Source: UBA7672 sp047601145
Lineage (GTDB): Bacteria; Pseudomonadota; Alphaproteobacteria; Caulobacterales; Hyphomonadaceae
NCBI GenBank assembly: GCA_047601145.1
Contig: JASGJW010000003.1
Span: 310,001 to 374,000 of the forward strand
Length of the DNA stretch: 64,000 nt
Direction of reading: 5' to 3'
In this document: one piece after another, positions 15,361 through 28,932 of the stretch
Position numbering within the stretch: position 1 is the first letter of the stretch
Layout of the letters: each line of letters opens with the position of its first letter
The notes under the pieces: model-generated
Seen by the model: only the letters and a program-made list of their open reading frames with translations
Database searches by the model: none
What the model was told of the DNA's origin: nothing
Program-made: the position numbers and the translations under genes

Positions 15361-16041
15361 GTGAAGACAGTGCTTGCCGGCATGACCGCAGCGTCTGCCC
15401 TGCTTGCCTCAGGGTGCGGGCGCTCGTCCGATGCGGTCGAGATTCCGGCCTCGTCCGCCGCCGTTGCGGAAGCTCCGCCCGCCCTCGCGCTCGTCCCCGA
15501 CGCCGAAGCTGACGCCATTCCGACCTTCAACGGCGTCCCAACCGTGCCGTTGCTCGCACAGGTCGACTTTCTCGATCCACTGACGCCGCAACCGATCTTC
15601 GCCATGCCCACCGACTACAACACCAATCACACGGCGGTTCAGATCATCAAGGAAGAGGAAACGCTGCAGCTTGAGGCTTACGAGCTCGGCGGGCTTTGGC
15701 TGATCGGCTATGGCCACCTGATGCTCGAGGGCGAGAAGGACATCATCACAGAGGCCGAGGCCGACGCTTTCCTCGTCGAGGATCTGCACTGGTGCGAGGG
15801 TGCGATCGAGCGGTACGTGAAGATCCCCGTCACGCTCAACGAGTTCAGCGCGATGGTGGCGTTCTGCTACAATGTCGGCTCCGGCAAGACGCGCGGCTCG
15901 TCCATCGTGAAGAAGATCAACAAGCAGGACCGGCCAGGCGCGGCCAACGGCTTCCTGTTGTGGAACCGCATGAACGGCGTGGTGATGGAGGCGCTGGCCA
16001 AGCGCCGCGCGCGGGAACGGACGCTGTTCCTTACGCCGTAG
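15361..16041 (+). CDS. GH24 (phage-type lysozyme) lipoprotein with atypical catalytic triad
   Basis: A 226-aa envelope protein. A signal peptide ending LLASGC (C19) suggests a lipoprotein, followed by a low-complexity linker to about residue 85, then a GH24 lysozyme domain (EEETLQLEAYELGG, then LWLIGYGH at 112-119, AFCYNVGSG, LLWNRMNGVVMEAL). In T4-type enzymes the triad is Glu, Asp, Thr. Here E100 fits the Glu, the Asp position appears to be Glu108, and the Thr of WTIGYGH is Leu114, so activity may be altered. Start is GTG with GGGAG upstream. No holin or other phage genes are nearby. Its end overlaps the DsbA-family gene by 11 bp, tail to tail. Confidence 0.85.
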   Translation: MKTVLAGMTAASALLASGCGRSSDAVEIPASSAAVAEAPPALALVPDAEADAIPTFNGVPTVPLLAQVDFLDPLTPQPIFAMPTDYNTNHTAVQIIKEEETLQLEAYELGGLWLIGYGHLMLEGEKDIITEAEADAFLVEDLHWCEGAIERYVKIPVTLNEFSAMVAFCYNVGSGKTRGSSIVKKINKQDRPGAANGFLLWNRMNGVVMEALAKRRARERTLFLTP

Positions 16042-16696
16042 CGGCTTGCGCCGTTTCGGCGATGATCTGCCGGATCGCCTGTTCGAACACCTGCGGCGGC
16101 TGTCCGCCCTGAATCATCCAGCGCTGGTTGAAGATCACCGAGGGCACGGCATTGATGCCGCGATTACGCCAGAGCAACTCGTCGCGCCGGACATCGTCGG
16201 CGAATTCACCCGTGGCCAGCACTTCGCGCGCGCGGGCTTCATCGAGGCCAACCGAGGCGGCGGTCTTCGCGAGGACACCGTGGTCGCTTGCCGACAACTG
16301 ATCCGTGAAGTTGGCCTTGAACAGTGCTTCTTTCAGCTCCAGCTGTTTGCCCTCGAGAGCTGCCCAGTGAAGAAGACGATGCGCATCGAACGTGTTCCAG
16401 ATCCTGCTGTCCGGTCCGTAGTTGAACTTGAAGCCGAGCGCCTCGCCGGATTCCCGGATCGCGTTGCGCGAGGCGGCCGATCGTTCGGGGTTGGAGCCGT
16501 ATTTGCGCATGACATGCTCGGTCGTGTTCTCGCCCTCGGGCGCCATGTCGGGATTGAGTTCGAAGGGCTGGAAGTGGATGTCGACCTGGATGTCGCCGCC
16601 AACGGCCGCGAGCGCCTGCTGCAGGGATCGCAGACCGACGACGCACCAGGGGCAGACGACGTCTGACACGAAATCGATCCGAAGGGGCGTCGCCAT
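16031..16696 (-). CDS. DsbA-family oxidoreductase, FrnE-like
   Basis: A 221-aa thioredoxin-fold protein without a signal peptide. It opens RIDFVSDVVCPWCVVG, with the active-site CPWC at residues 15-18. It continues with FQPFELNPDM and ends with GINAVPSVIFNQRWMIQGGQ (cis-Pro loop and GAQP-like tail), as in FrnE/2-hydroxychromene isomerase relatives. Probably a cytosolic thiol oxidoreductase or isomerase. The ATG at 16696 is preferred over an upstream in-frame start at 16753, because the fold begins there. Confidence 0.92.
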   Translation of the reverse strand: MATPLRIDFVSDVVCPWCVVGLRSLQQALAAVGGDIQVDIHFQPFELNPDMAPEGENTTEHVMRKYGSNPERSAASRNAIRESGEALGFKFNYGPDSRIWNTFDAHRLLHWAALEGKQLELKEALFKANFTDQLSASDHGVLAKTAASVGLDEARAREVLATGEFADDVRRDELLWRNRGINAVPSVIFNQRWMIQGGQPPQVFEQAIRQIIAETAQAATA

Positions 16697-16791
16697 GGCA
16701 ATCTCCGTGGTGCTGCCGGAAATGTAGGGCCGATCGGTCCCTTGCGCCACCATGCAGGCAGGCGCGATAGTTCGGTTCAGGGAGACACGCC

Positions 16792-17745
16792 ATGAGCAGC
16801 CGCGCCTTCGACACTCGCCTGGAAACGATCGGACAGGTGCTGGCCGGGCCCTGGAGGTCGCCAGCCAACATGCTGCTGGAACAGTCCTATGACGGACATC
16901 TTTCGCTGCATGACGATGCGATGGCCCAGAAGCTGGGCTTCAAGGCCGGGCCGATCGAGGGGCCGACACATTTTAGTCAGTTCGCACCACTGGGCGAAGC
17001 AATCTGGGGCGAGCGCTTCCTGTCGGAAGGCTGCTTGTCGGCACACTACCGCAATATGGTGATGGAGGGCGAAGAGGTCCGCGCCTTCATCGAGCGGGAA
17101 CCAGGTGAAGATCATGCGAAGATCTGGGCGACGAAACGCGATGGCACGGAAGTGCTGAAAGGCACGGCATCGGTTGGGCCGCAGGCGCCGCCGACGGCAC
17201 TGGATATCCGGCTCAACGAGCTTGGGCCGCTGGAGCAGCCGGTGATCCTGCGCGATCTAAAGGCCGGGCAGCGGACGCAGCGGGTGAAGATCCGCATGGA
17301 TGCGAACCAGCACATGGGCGCGCTCTACCCCTTCTCGCTTGGCGACAAACTCAAGCGGATAACTGAGCCTTCGTCCTGGTACGCCTCAAGCGACACGCCA
17401 TGGAAACGCGCCATCGTTCCGTTCGAGATGATCAGCGTGCTGCTCCAGCACGTCGCCCGGCAGGACGGTTTGCGCATTCGCGGCCCGGCGATCGGCCTGT
17501 TCGCCGATCAGGAAATCCGGCTGATCAAAGGACCTCTGTTCGTCGGCGAGGACTATGAGATCGATCGCGAAATCGTAGCCCTCACCGGCAGCCGCCGCAC
17601 CGAAAGCTACTGGACACGAACCTTCGTCTACAAACCGGGAAGCAGCGACGTCATCGCGACCATGCTGCTCAATCAGGCGACGCTGAAGGAATCGTACGCG
17701 CGATATGCAGAAGAACATGCGCAGCTTTACGGGCCAGGTGCCTAG
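16792..17745 (+). CDS. Hot-dog fold (MaoC-like) protein
   Basis: A 317-aa cytosolic protein. The first half contains a MaoC/hot-dog pattern: GFKAGPIEGPTHFSQFAPLG (about 48-68) and CLSAHYRNMVMEGEEVRA (about 84-101). The second half has a weaker repeat (HMGALYPFSLGDKL; IGLFADQEIRLIKGPLFVGED), suggesting a double hot-dog as in eukaryote-type hydratases. It may act on an acyl-CoA, but the His/Asp pair is not certain. The ATG has a GGGAG ribosome site. It is transcribed alone. Confidence 0.7.
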   Translation: MSSRAFDTRLETIGQVLAGPWRSPANMLLEQSYDGHLSLHDDAMAQKLGFKAGPIEGPTHFSQFAPLGEAIWGERFLSEGCLSAHYRNMVMEGEEVRAFIEREPGEDHAKIWATKRDGTEVLKGTASVGPQAPPTALDIRLNELGPLEQPVILRDLKAGQRTQRVKIRMDANQHMGALYPFSLGDKLKRITEPSSWYASSDTPWKRAIVPFEMISVLLQHVARQDGLRIRGPAIGLFADQEIRLIKGPLFVGEDYEIDREIVALTGSRRTESYWTRTFVYKPGSSDVIATMLLNQATLKESYARYAEEHAQLYGPGA

Positions 17746-18110
17746 GAAGAGCTCGGCCGGTTCGCAATAGCAGCAAGCTAATCCAGTCATTTCAAAGCTG
17801 TAATGCGTACCAGGTTGCCCGAACGGCAACTAGTAAGAAAGTTCAGCCTGATCCGCTATTGGCCCCTAGTTCAGGCATGTTGCGTCGCGCTGGACGCGAA
17901 CGGGGAAACGAATTGTTCCCAGACCGGGCCCTGGTGCAAAAATGCTTCACCCTGCAACGGACTGGGAAATCGGCTTTCGTCACGCGGGAGTCATAATTGA
18001 CGGCGTCAGGGCCCTGATCACACTCGCGTCATTGGCTCGAAGACCGGAACGCGGGGTCAGGCAAATGGCGTCCCCGGCTCTTCGGCTGTCCTGAAGACAT
18101 GGAGTTGGAC
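17746..18110. other. Intergenic region upstream of TonB-dependent receptor
   Basis: About 365 bp with no supported gene. It holds a small hairpin (GTTGCC/GGCAAC at 17814-17830, no T-run) and overlapping palindromes near 17998-18017. The receptor promoter is expected here; I cannot place it with confidence. Confidence 0.5.
17998..18017. promoter_or_regulatory. Overlapping palindromes upstream of the receptor gene
   Basis: TGACGGCGTCA (17998-18008) and the perfect 12-mer TCAGGGCCCTGA (18006-18017) overlap. TTGACG at 17997-18002 could serve as a -35 box. They lie about 95 bp before the receptor start and could be a regulator site. Evidence is only symmetry and position. Confidence 0.25.
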
Positions 18111-21000
18111 GTGACACAATTTCGCTTGAAGCCTCTGCTTCTGAGCACAACGCTACTGGGCCTGACCGGCGCGCCACTGCTTCTTGCAGCGCCCGCGTTG
18201 GCTCAAGACACCCCACCTGCCGCGAAGCCTGCTGGGGACGACGTCGTCGTCGTGACCGGCACGCGCATCGCGCGCGAGGGCTACGTTTCCTCAAGCCCGA
18301 TCACCACGGTCACGGCGGACGAACTCGCTGTGAAGCAGCCGGTCGACGTGGAGGAAGTCCTCCGCTCGATGCCGCAATTCCTTCCCGGCAACGGCGGCCA
18401 GGTGAACAACGGTTCGGCCGGCGCCTCGACCCTCGACCTGCGTGGTCTGACCACGCCGCGCACCCTGCCGCTCATCGACGGCAAGCGCATGGTCGCCTTC
18501 GACCCCAACGGCCTCTTCGACGTGACCGCCATCCCGCTCGCCCTGCTCGAGCGCGTTGACGTCGTCACCGGCGGCGCCTCGGCCGTGTACGGTTCTGACG
18601 CCGTCGCCGGCGTTGTAAACTTCATCCTCAATGACGACTTCCAGGGCGCCCAGCTCGACACCAACTACTCCATCACCGACCATGGCGATGGCGAGACGGT
18701 AAACGTGCAGGGCACAATCGGCGCTGGCTTCGACGATGGCCGCGGCAACGTGGTGCTGTCGGTTGGCTACGCCGAGAAAGAAGCCGTGTACCAGACCCGT
18801 CCACCCGGTTCGTCCACGCCTGGCGCTTCGTCCACCACGAACCCGGCCGCGATCGACTCGGCCGTCGGCCCCCGCACCCAGTTCAGCGCAACCGGCAACC
18901 TGGGTGCGTTTTATCAGGGCTTCGACTTCAACCCGCAGAACCTTTACCAGACCCCGCAAGAGCGCTGGACAGCAACCGCCCTCGCGAAATATCGCCTGAA
19001 CGATCATGTCGAAGCCTACTCGCGCTTCATTTACTCTGGCTCGACGTCGGCGCCGCAGCTGGCGTCATCAGGCACGTTCGGCTTCTCGTTCGAAGTTCCA
19101 CTGAACAACCCGTTCCTGACAACCCAAGCTCGCAACTACCTCGCCGCCAACAACCCGGTCGCAACGTGCTCGGTCGTAGCGGCTGGCCAGTGCGTCGACG
19201 TCGGCATCCGCTGGCGTGCGGTGCCGGTTGGTCCGCGCCAGTACAACTTCCAGTACGACACGATTCATGGCCTCGTCGGCTTCCGCGGCGACTTCATGGG
19301 TTGGGACTGGGACGTTGCGGCTTCGCACGGTGAAACCAGCCTGCAGCGTCAGCAGAACAACGACATCGACTCGGGCAAATTCCAGCAGGCGCTGTTCGCT
19401 TCTTCGACTACGACCTGCATCGATGACTCAAATCTCTGCTCGCCGATCAACATATTCAACCCGTCCGTTCCGGTCACCTCTGCCGCGGCGCAATTCGTCT
19501 CGCTGAACCTCCAGGTCCAGTCGCTGACGACCCAGGACTATGTGACGGCTGTCGCCAGCCGCGACCTCGGCGACTTCAAGTCGCCGTGGGCCGCGTCGCC
19601 GATCGCCGTGTCGGTTGGCGCCGAATACCGCGACGAAGTCTTCGGACTACCGTCCGGACGCCGCCTCGCAGTCGGGCGCATCGCCGGGCTTCGGCCAGAC
19701 GCTGCCGACCAAGGGCCGTTACGACGTCTCCGAATACTTCGGCGAAGCGATCATTCCGGTCGTGGAGGACATGCCGTTCGCCAAGTCGATCAACGTCGAA
19801 CTCGGCTACCGACACTCCGACTACTCGACGTCGGGAGGCGTCGAGTCGTACAAGTACGGCGCTGACTGGGCTCCGATCGAAGGCCTGCGGTTCCGGGGCA
19901 TGTTCCAGCGGGCCGTTCGTGCGGCCAACATCGCGGAACTGTTCGCGCCGGTGACCCCGGGTACGGGCGATCTGTTGATCGACCCGTGCGCCAATGGCTC
20001 GCCCACCACTCCGATCCCGGCCGGGCAACTCCGCAACCTTTGCGTCGCGACTGGCGTTCCGCTTGGCGCACTCACGGGCGGCACGCTTGATCAGCCAACC
20101 TCGGGCCAGGTGAACTCGTTCTTTGGTGGCAGCTCGAACCTGACACCCGAAGAGGCTGATACGAAAACGTTCGGCCTCGTGTGGCAACCGGACTTTGTGC
20201 CGGGCCTTGCGGTGACGCTGGACTACTATGACATCCAGGTCGACAACGCGATCTCGATCCGTCCGAACTTCGATATCGTCGACGGCTGTTACAACCCGTC
20301 GCGCAACACAACGATGTCCGCGACGAACACGGATTGCCAGCTCATCAAGCGCAACACGACCAACGGCTCGATCGAAGGCGACCTGATCTACGGGATCAGC
20401 CAGGTCACTCGCAACATCGGTGAAGTCCATGCCGAAGGCGTTGACTACTCTGTGCGCTATGGCTTCGATCTCAACCAGTGGGGCAACCTCGAGCTCGCGC
20501 TTGACGGCACGCACGTTCTCGACTCCTCGTACGTCCCCTCACCAGGCGGCGCGACGGTGGATTGCGTTGCTCACTACGGCAAACAGTGCGGCCTGCCGTC
20601 GACGGTCTCAGGCTCGACCGGCGGCCCGACGCCTGAAGATCACTTCGTGCAACGCACGACCTGGTCGTTCGGCGACTTCGATGCCTCACTGATCTGGCGC
20701 TACATCTCGGGCTCGACCGTCGACCCGACCCAAGGGCCGAATGCAAACATTCCCGATGAGTTCAAGACCACGGGCGAGTCGGCTTCGATCCCGGACTACA
20801 ACTATCTCGACATCGCCGGTTCGTGGCAGATCACGGATTGGGCGAAACTGCGCTTGTCGATCACCAACATCACGGACGAAAAAGCTCCGTTCGTGCAAAC
20901 GGAGACCGGCTCGACGCCGTACAACTCGGGCAACACCTATCCGTCGACATATGACGTCCTCGGCCGCGTGTTCACGGTTGGCGTGACGACGAAGTTCTAA
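18111..21000 (+). pseudogene. TonB-dependent receptor, interrupted by a one-base frameshift
   Basis: Outer-membrane gated transporter of about 963 aa. Seen in order: signal peptide (RLKPLLLSTTLLGLTG to APALAQ), VVVTGTRIAREGY, plug domain (STLDLRGLTTPRTLPLIDGK, VDVVTGGASAVYGSDAVAG), a long beta-barrel, and a C-terminal VGVTTKF ending in Phe. The frame breaks near 19638-19643. Upstream reads VGAEYRDEV and downstream, in the +1 frame, SDYRPDAASQS; removing one T at 19641/19642 restores a continuous family sequence. It is either a real inactivation or a sequencing error. GTG at 18111 has GGAG six bases upstream; an ATG at 18099 is the alternative start. The substrate is unknown. Confidence 0.88.
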
Positions 21001-21032
21001 TCGTCGAAACCCGATATAGACATGTCTGCAAG

Positions 21033-21066
21033 GCGGCGGTCCCTTCGGGGGCCGCCGCAACTTTTT
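21033..21066 (+). terminator. Rho-independent terminator of the TonB-dependent receptor gene
   Basis: An 11-bp GC stem (GCGGCGGTCCC/GGGGCCGCCGC, one G-U pair) with a UUCG tetraloop, followed by AACTTTTTG. It starts 32 bp after the receptor stop. Confidence 0.85.
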
Positions 21067-21112
21067 GAGGTACGGCGTTGATCCTCGCAAACGCCACGGG
21101 CACGGTGGCAAC

Positions 21113-22378
21113 ATGAACGACGAGATTGCGCAGCTCGTGAGGCAGGCTGAGGCCGCCGCAAACGCCGGTCGCTGGGACATGGCGGAGAAACTGTGGGCCG
21201 ATGTTCGCCGGCGCGACCCGAACAATCCGCGCGCAGCCTTCAGCCTCGGCATCCACGCAATGCAGCGGCGGGATTTCGCGAATGCCTGCGCGCTGATCGA
21301 GCAAGCGCATCATGCCGCGCCACGCGACCCCTTCATCCTGCTGACCTTGTCCAAGGCGCGCCGGGAAAGCGGCGACAGCGAGGGCGAAGGTCACGCGATT
21401 GAACAGGTGCTGGCAGTTGACCCCTACTATCTTCCTGCGCTGCTAGCGAAGGCGAACCGGCTGGAGCGGATCGGTAGCGCGCCAACTGCAGCGATGTTCT
21501 ATCGCAATGCGCTCAAGGTCGCTGGGCCGGATACCATGTGGCCGGACGTCCTGCGGCAGCAATTAATGCACGCGCGCGAGTTCTCGAGGAAAACCTCCGC
21601 CGCACAGCGCGCGCAGCTCGATGCGGCGCTGACAGACGTGACCGCGAGCATGCCGGCAGACCAGGCAGAGAGGTGGCGCGAGGCGGCATCGATCATGTCG
21701 GGCGTGACAGAGCCCTACCGGCAGCATGCGAACCAGCTCTACGTGCCGCGCCTGCCGGCGATACCCTTCTATGACCGCAAGCTGTTCCCATGGACAGAAG
21801 CGCTGGAAACGAAGACGGATGTGATCCGCGAAGAGCTGAGGGCGGCGCTAGCGCAAGAGCAGAAGGACTTCACGCCTTACATTGCTCTGCGTCCCGGCCA
21901 GCCTGTGGATCAGTGGGCGAATCTGAACCATTCGGCGAGCTGGAGCCATTACGGGCTCTGGCGGAACGGACAGCCGGTCGAGGCGCATCTGGCAAAATGC
22001 CCGGAAACACGGAAGGCGCTCGAAGCGGTGGACATGGCCGAGATCGGCGGGCTGTGCCCGAACGCTATGTTCTCGGCGCTGGCCCCGCATACGGAGATCC
22101 CGCCGCATACGGGCGAGACGAATGCGCGGCTGGTGGTTCACCTGCCGCTGATCGTGCCGCCTAGATGCACCTATCGGGTCGGGTTTGAGCACCGGACCTG
22201 GAAGGAAGGCGAACTGTTGATCTTCGACGACACGATAGAGCACACGGCGCGCAACGACAGCGACGAGTTGCGGGTCGTTCTCATCTTCGACGTGTGGAAC
22301 CCCCTTCTCGCTCCAGCAGAGCGGGATGCAGTGAGGGCGCTGGCCACGGCGGCGCGGGCCTTCAGCGGCGCCAGCTAG
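21113..22378 (+). CDS. TPR protein with aspartyl/asparaginyl beta-hydroxylase domain
   Basis: A 421-aa protein. N-terminal TPR-like helices (LVRQAEAAANAGRWDMAEKL, AAFSLGIHAMQRRDFANA) occupy about residues 1-150. They are followed by a 2-oxoglutarate/Fe(II) hydroxylase domain with HTEIPPHTGETNARLVVHLP, FEHRTWKEGELLIFDDTIEH and ARNDSDELRVVLIFDVWNP. No signal peptide is seen. The ATG at 21113 starts the first helix; an earlier TTG at 21065 overlaps the terminator. It lies just after the receptor, and hydroxylases of this type are often near TonB receptors in Caulobacterales and sphingomonads, but the target is unknown. Confidence 0.88.
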   Translation: MNDEIAQLVRQAEAAANAGRWDMAEKLWADVRRRDPNNPRAAFSLGIHAMQRRDFANACALIEQAHHAAPRDPFILLTLSKARRESGDSEGEGHAIEQVLAVDPYYLPALLAKANRLERIGSAPTAAMFYRNALKVAGPDTMWPDVLRQQLMHAREFSRKTSAAQRAQLDAALTDVTASMPADQAERWREAASIMSGVTEPYRQHANQLYVPRLPAIPFYDRKLFPWTEALETKTDVIREELRAALAQEQKDFTPYIALRPGQPVDQWANLNHSASWSHYGLWRNGQPVEAHLAKCPETRKALEAVDMAEIGGLCPNAMFSALAPHTEIPPHTGETNARLVVHLPLIVPPRCTYRVGFEHRTWKEGELLIFDDTIEHTARNDSDELRVVLIFDVWNPLLAPAERDAVRALATAARAFSGAS

Positions 22379-22431
22379 CGCATTCGACGGAATTTCTGCC
22401 GACGGGCATTTGAGTGGCAAGAGATTGCCCG

Positions 22432-22458
22432 CGATGGCGCAATTGCGGCCATCGTTTT
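22432..22458 (+). terminator. Probable Rho-independent terminator of the TPR-hydroxylase gene
   Basis: CGATGGC/GCCATCG forms a perfect 7-bp stem with a 9-base loop, followed by TTTTCCCC. It lies 54 bp after the stop. The T-run is short, so confidence is moderate. Confidence 0.55.
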
Positions 22459-22629
22459 CCCCTTCGCCGCATGAGCCGGTCGCGAATTGCCACAGCAAGA
22501 CCCGTGCGCAACTCGCCTCCTCACAGGCGCCTTTGCGCAATCAGTGACGCTGCACCGGCTCTGCAGTTGAAATTCTGTGCCTAGCTGTTACGCGCTCGGT
22601 CTCAAGAGTGACCTTACGAGTTTACGCGC

Positions 22630-27267
<4,638 letters not shown>

Positions 27268-27285
27268 AGTTCAGGGGACACCATC

Positions 27286-28761
27286 ATGGGCAAGCCCACA
27301 GGCTTCCTCGAGTACGACAAGAAAGAACGCGCCTACGAGAAGCCGGATGCTCGCAAGAAGAACTACGGCGAGTTCCTAAAGCGCATGGACAATGCGGAGA
27401 TCCGCCAGCAGGCGGCGCGCTGCATGAATTGCGGGATTCCGTTCTGCTCGGGAACGGGTTCGGTTGCGCCGGGAACGTCCGGCTGCCCAGTGAACAATCA
27501 GATCCCGGACTGGAACGACCTCGTCTATCGCGACCACTGGAAGCTGGCGCTGGAGAACCTGCACTCCACAAACAATTTCCCGGAATTCACCGGTCGTGTG
27601 TGCCCCGCCCCGTGCGAGGCGTCGTGCACGCTGAACATCAACGAGAACCCGGTCTCGATCAAAACCATCGAGTGCGAGATCGTCGATCGCGGCTGGGAAG
27701 AGAGCTGGATCAAGCCGCAGCTTGCGCCGCGCGGCACAGGCAAGCGCATCGCCGTCGTCGGCTCCGGCCCGGCGGGCCTTGCCTGCGCGCAACAGCTAGC
27801 GCGCGCGGGACATGCGCCGACGGTGTTCGAGAAGTCCGACCGGATCGGCGGCCTTCTCCGCTATGGCATTCCGGACTTCAAGATGGAGAAGAAGCACATC
27901 GATCTTCGCATCCGCCAGATGGAAGGCGAAGGCGTCATCTTCCGTCCGCGCATGCATATCGGCATCGACGTGTCGGTGCAGCGCCTGCTGGACGACTACC
28001 AGGTTCTGGTGCTGGCAGGCGGCGCCGAAAAGCCCCGCGACCTGCCGATCCCGGGCCGCGAGCTCGACGGCGTCCACTACGCAATGGACTTCCTCACGCA
28101 GCAGAACAAGCGCGTGGCGGGCGACGACGAGAAGACGGCGGCGCCTGGCGGGACGATCTCGGCCAAGGGCAAGCACGTGATCGTCATTGGCGGTGGCGAC
28201 ACCGGCTCGGACTGCATCGGTACGTCGAACCGCCATGGTGCAGCGTCGGTGACTCAGCTCGAAATCATGCCGCAACCGCCGACCAAGGAAAACAAGGCCA
28301 TGACGTGGCCAGACTGGCCGCTGAAGCTGCGCACGTCGTCCTCGCACGAGGAAGGCTGCGAGCGCGACTTCGCCGTCGTGACCAAGCGTGCGATCGGGGA
28401 AGGCGGCAAGGTGAAGGCGCTCGTCTGCGCTCGCGTGGAATGGATGCGCGGCTCCAACGGCATGGAGATGAAGGAAGTCTCCGGCTCCGAGTTCGAACTG
28501 AAGGCGGACCTCGTGCTGCTGGCTATGGGCTTCACGGGGCCGGTCGTGCCGGGGCTCGTGGACCAGACGCGCGCGACGCTTGATCCTCGCGGCAATGTGC
28601 AGGCGAACACGAACACCTACCTCACATCGTCTGACAAGATCTTCGCTTGCGGCGACATGCGTCGCGGCCAGTCGCTGGTCGTGTGGGCGATCCGCGAGGG
28701 ACGCCAGTGCGCGCGGGCCGTTGACGAATACCTGATGGGTTCGTCCACCCTACCCCGCTAG
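27286..28761 (+). CDS. gltD: Glutamate synthase (NADPH), small subunit
   Basis: FAD and iron-sulfur subunit that passes electrons from NADPH to GltB. In the 491-aa protein: N-terminal cluster cysteines (RCMNCGIPFC, GCPVNNQIPDWNDLV, CPAPCEASC), the FAD Rossmann motif AVVGSGPAGLACAQQ (about 149-163) and the NADPH motif VIGGGDTGSDCIGT (about 299-312). The ATG is preceded by AGGGGA. It forms an operon with gltB. Confidence 0.98.
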   Translation: MGKPTGFLEYDKKERAYEKPDARKKNYGEFLKRMDNAEIRQQAARCMNCGIPFCSGTGSVAPGTSGCPVNNQIPDWNDLVYRDHWKLALENLHSTNNFPEFTGRVCPAPCEASCTLNINENPVSIKTIECEIVDRGWEESWIKPQLAPRGTGKRIAVVGSGPAGLACAQQLARAGHAPTVFEKSDRIGGLLRYGIPDFKMEKKHIDLRIRQMEGEGVIFRPRMHIGIDVSVQRLLDDYQVLVLAGGAEKPRDLPIPGRELDGVHYAMDFLTQQNKRVAGDDEKTAAPGGTISAKGKHVIVIGGGDTGSDCIGTSNRHGAASVTQLEIMPQPPTKENKAMTWPDWPLKLRTSSSHEEGCERDFAVVTKRAIGEGGKVKALVCARVEWMRGSNGMEMKEVSGSEFELKADLVLLAMGFTGPVVPGLVDQTRATLDPRGNVQANTNTYLTSSDKIFACGDMRRGQSLVVWAIREGRQCARAVDEYLMGSSTLPR

Positions 28762-28932
28762 CGCTCGCGAGCCGGCGAAACTCCTTCGTATCCCGCGTCA
28801 GTGGATGCGCGCTTTGCTGCGCTGCGGCGCCTGCCGAAAGTCGTTGCATTGCCCATGGACCTTTTCTGCGAAGCGGGAGTAGGTTCGCCATACGGGACTG
28901 GAAAGCGTTAGCTCCAGAACAGGGGTCCGCCT

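Noticed and set aside
15249..15611. N-terminal extension of the aspartyl hydroxylase
   Set aside because: The extra 121 residues are low-complexity, lie across the divergent lysozyme-like gene, and homology begins at the ATG at 15248.
15361..16041. Remnant prophage around the lysozyme-like gene
   Set aside because: No holin, integrase, tail or terminase genes nearby, and the protein carries a lipoprotein signal.
17814..17830. Hairpin after the MaoC-like gene as a terminator
   Set aside because: The stem is six bases and no T-run follows on either strand.
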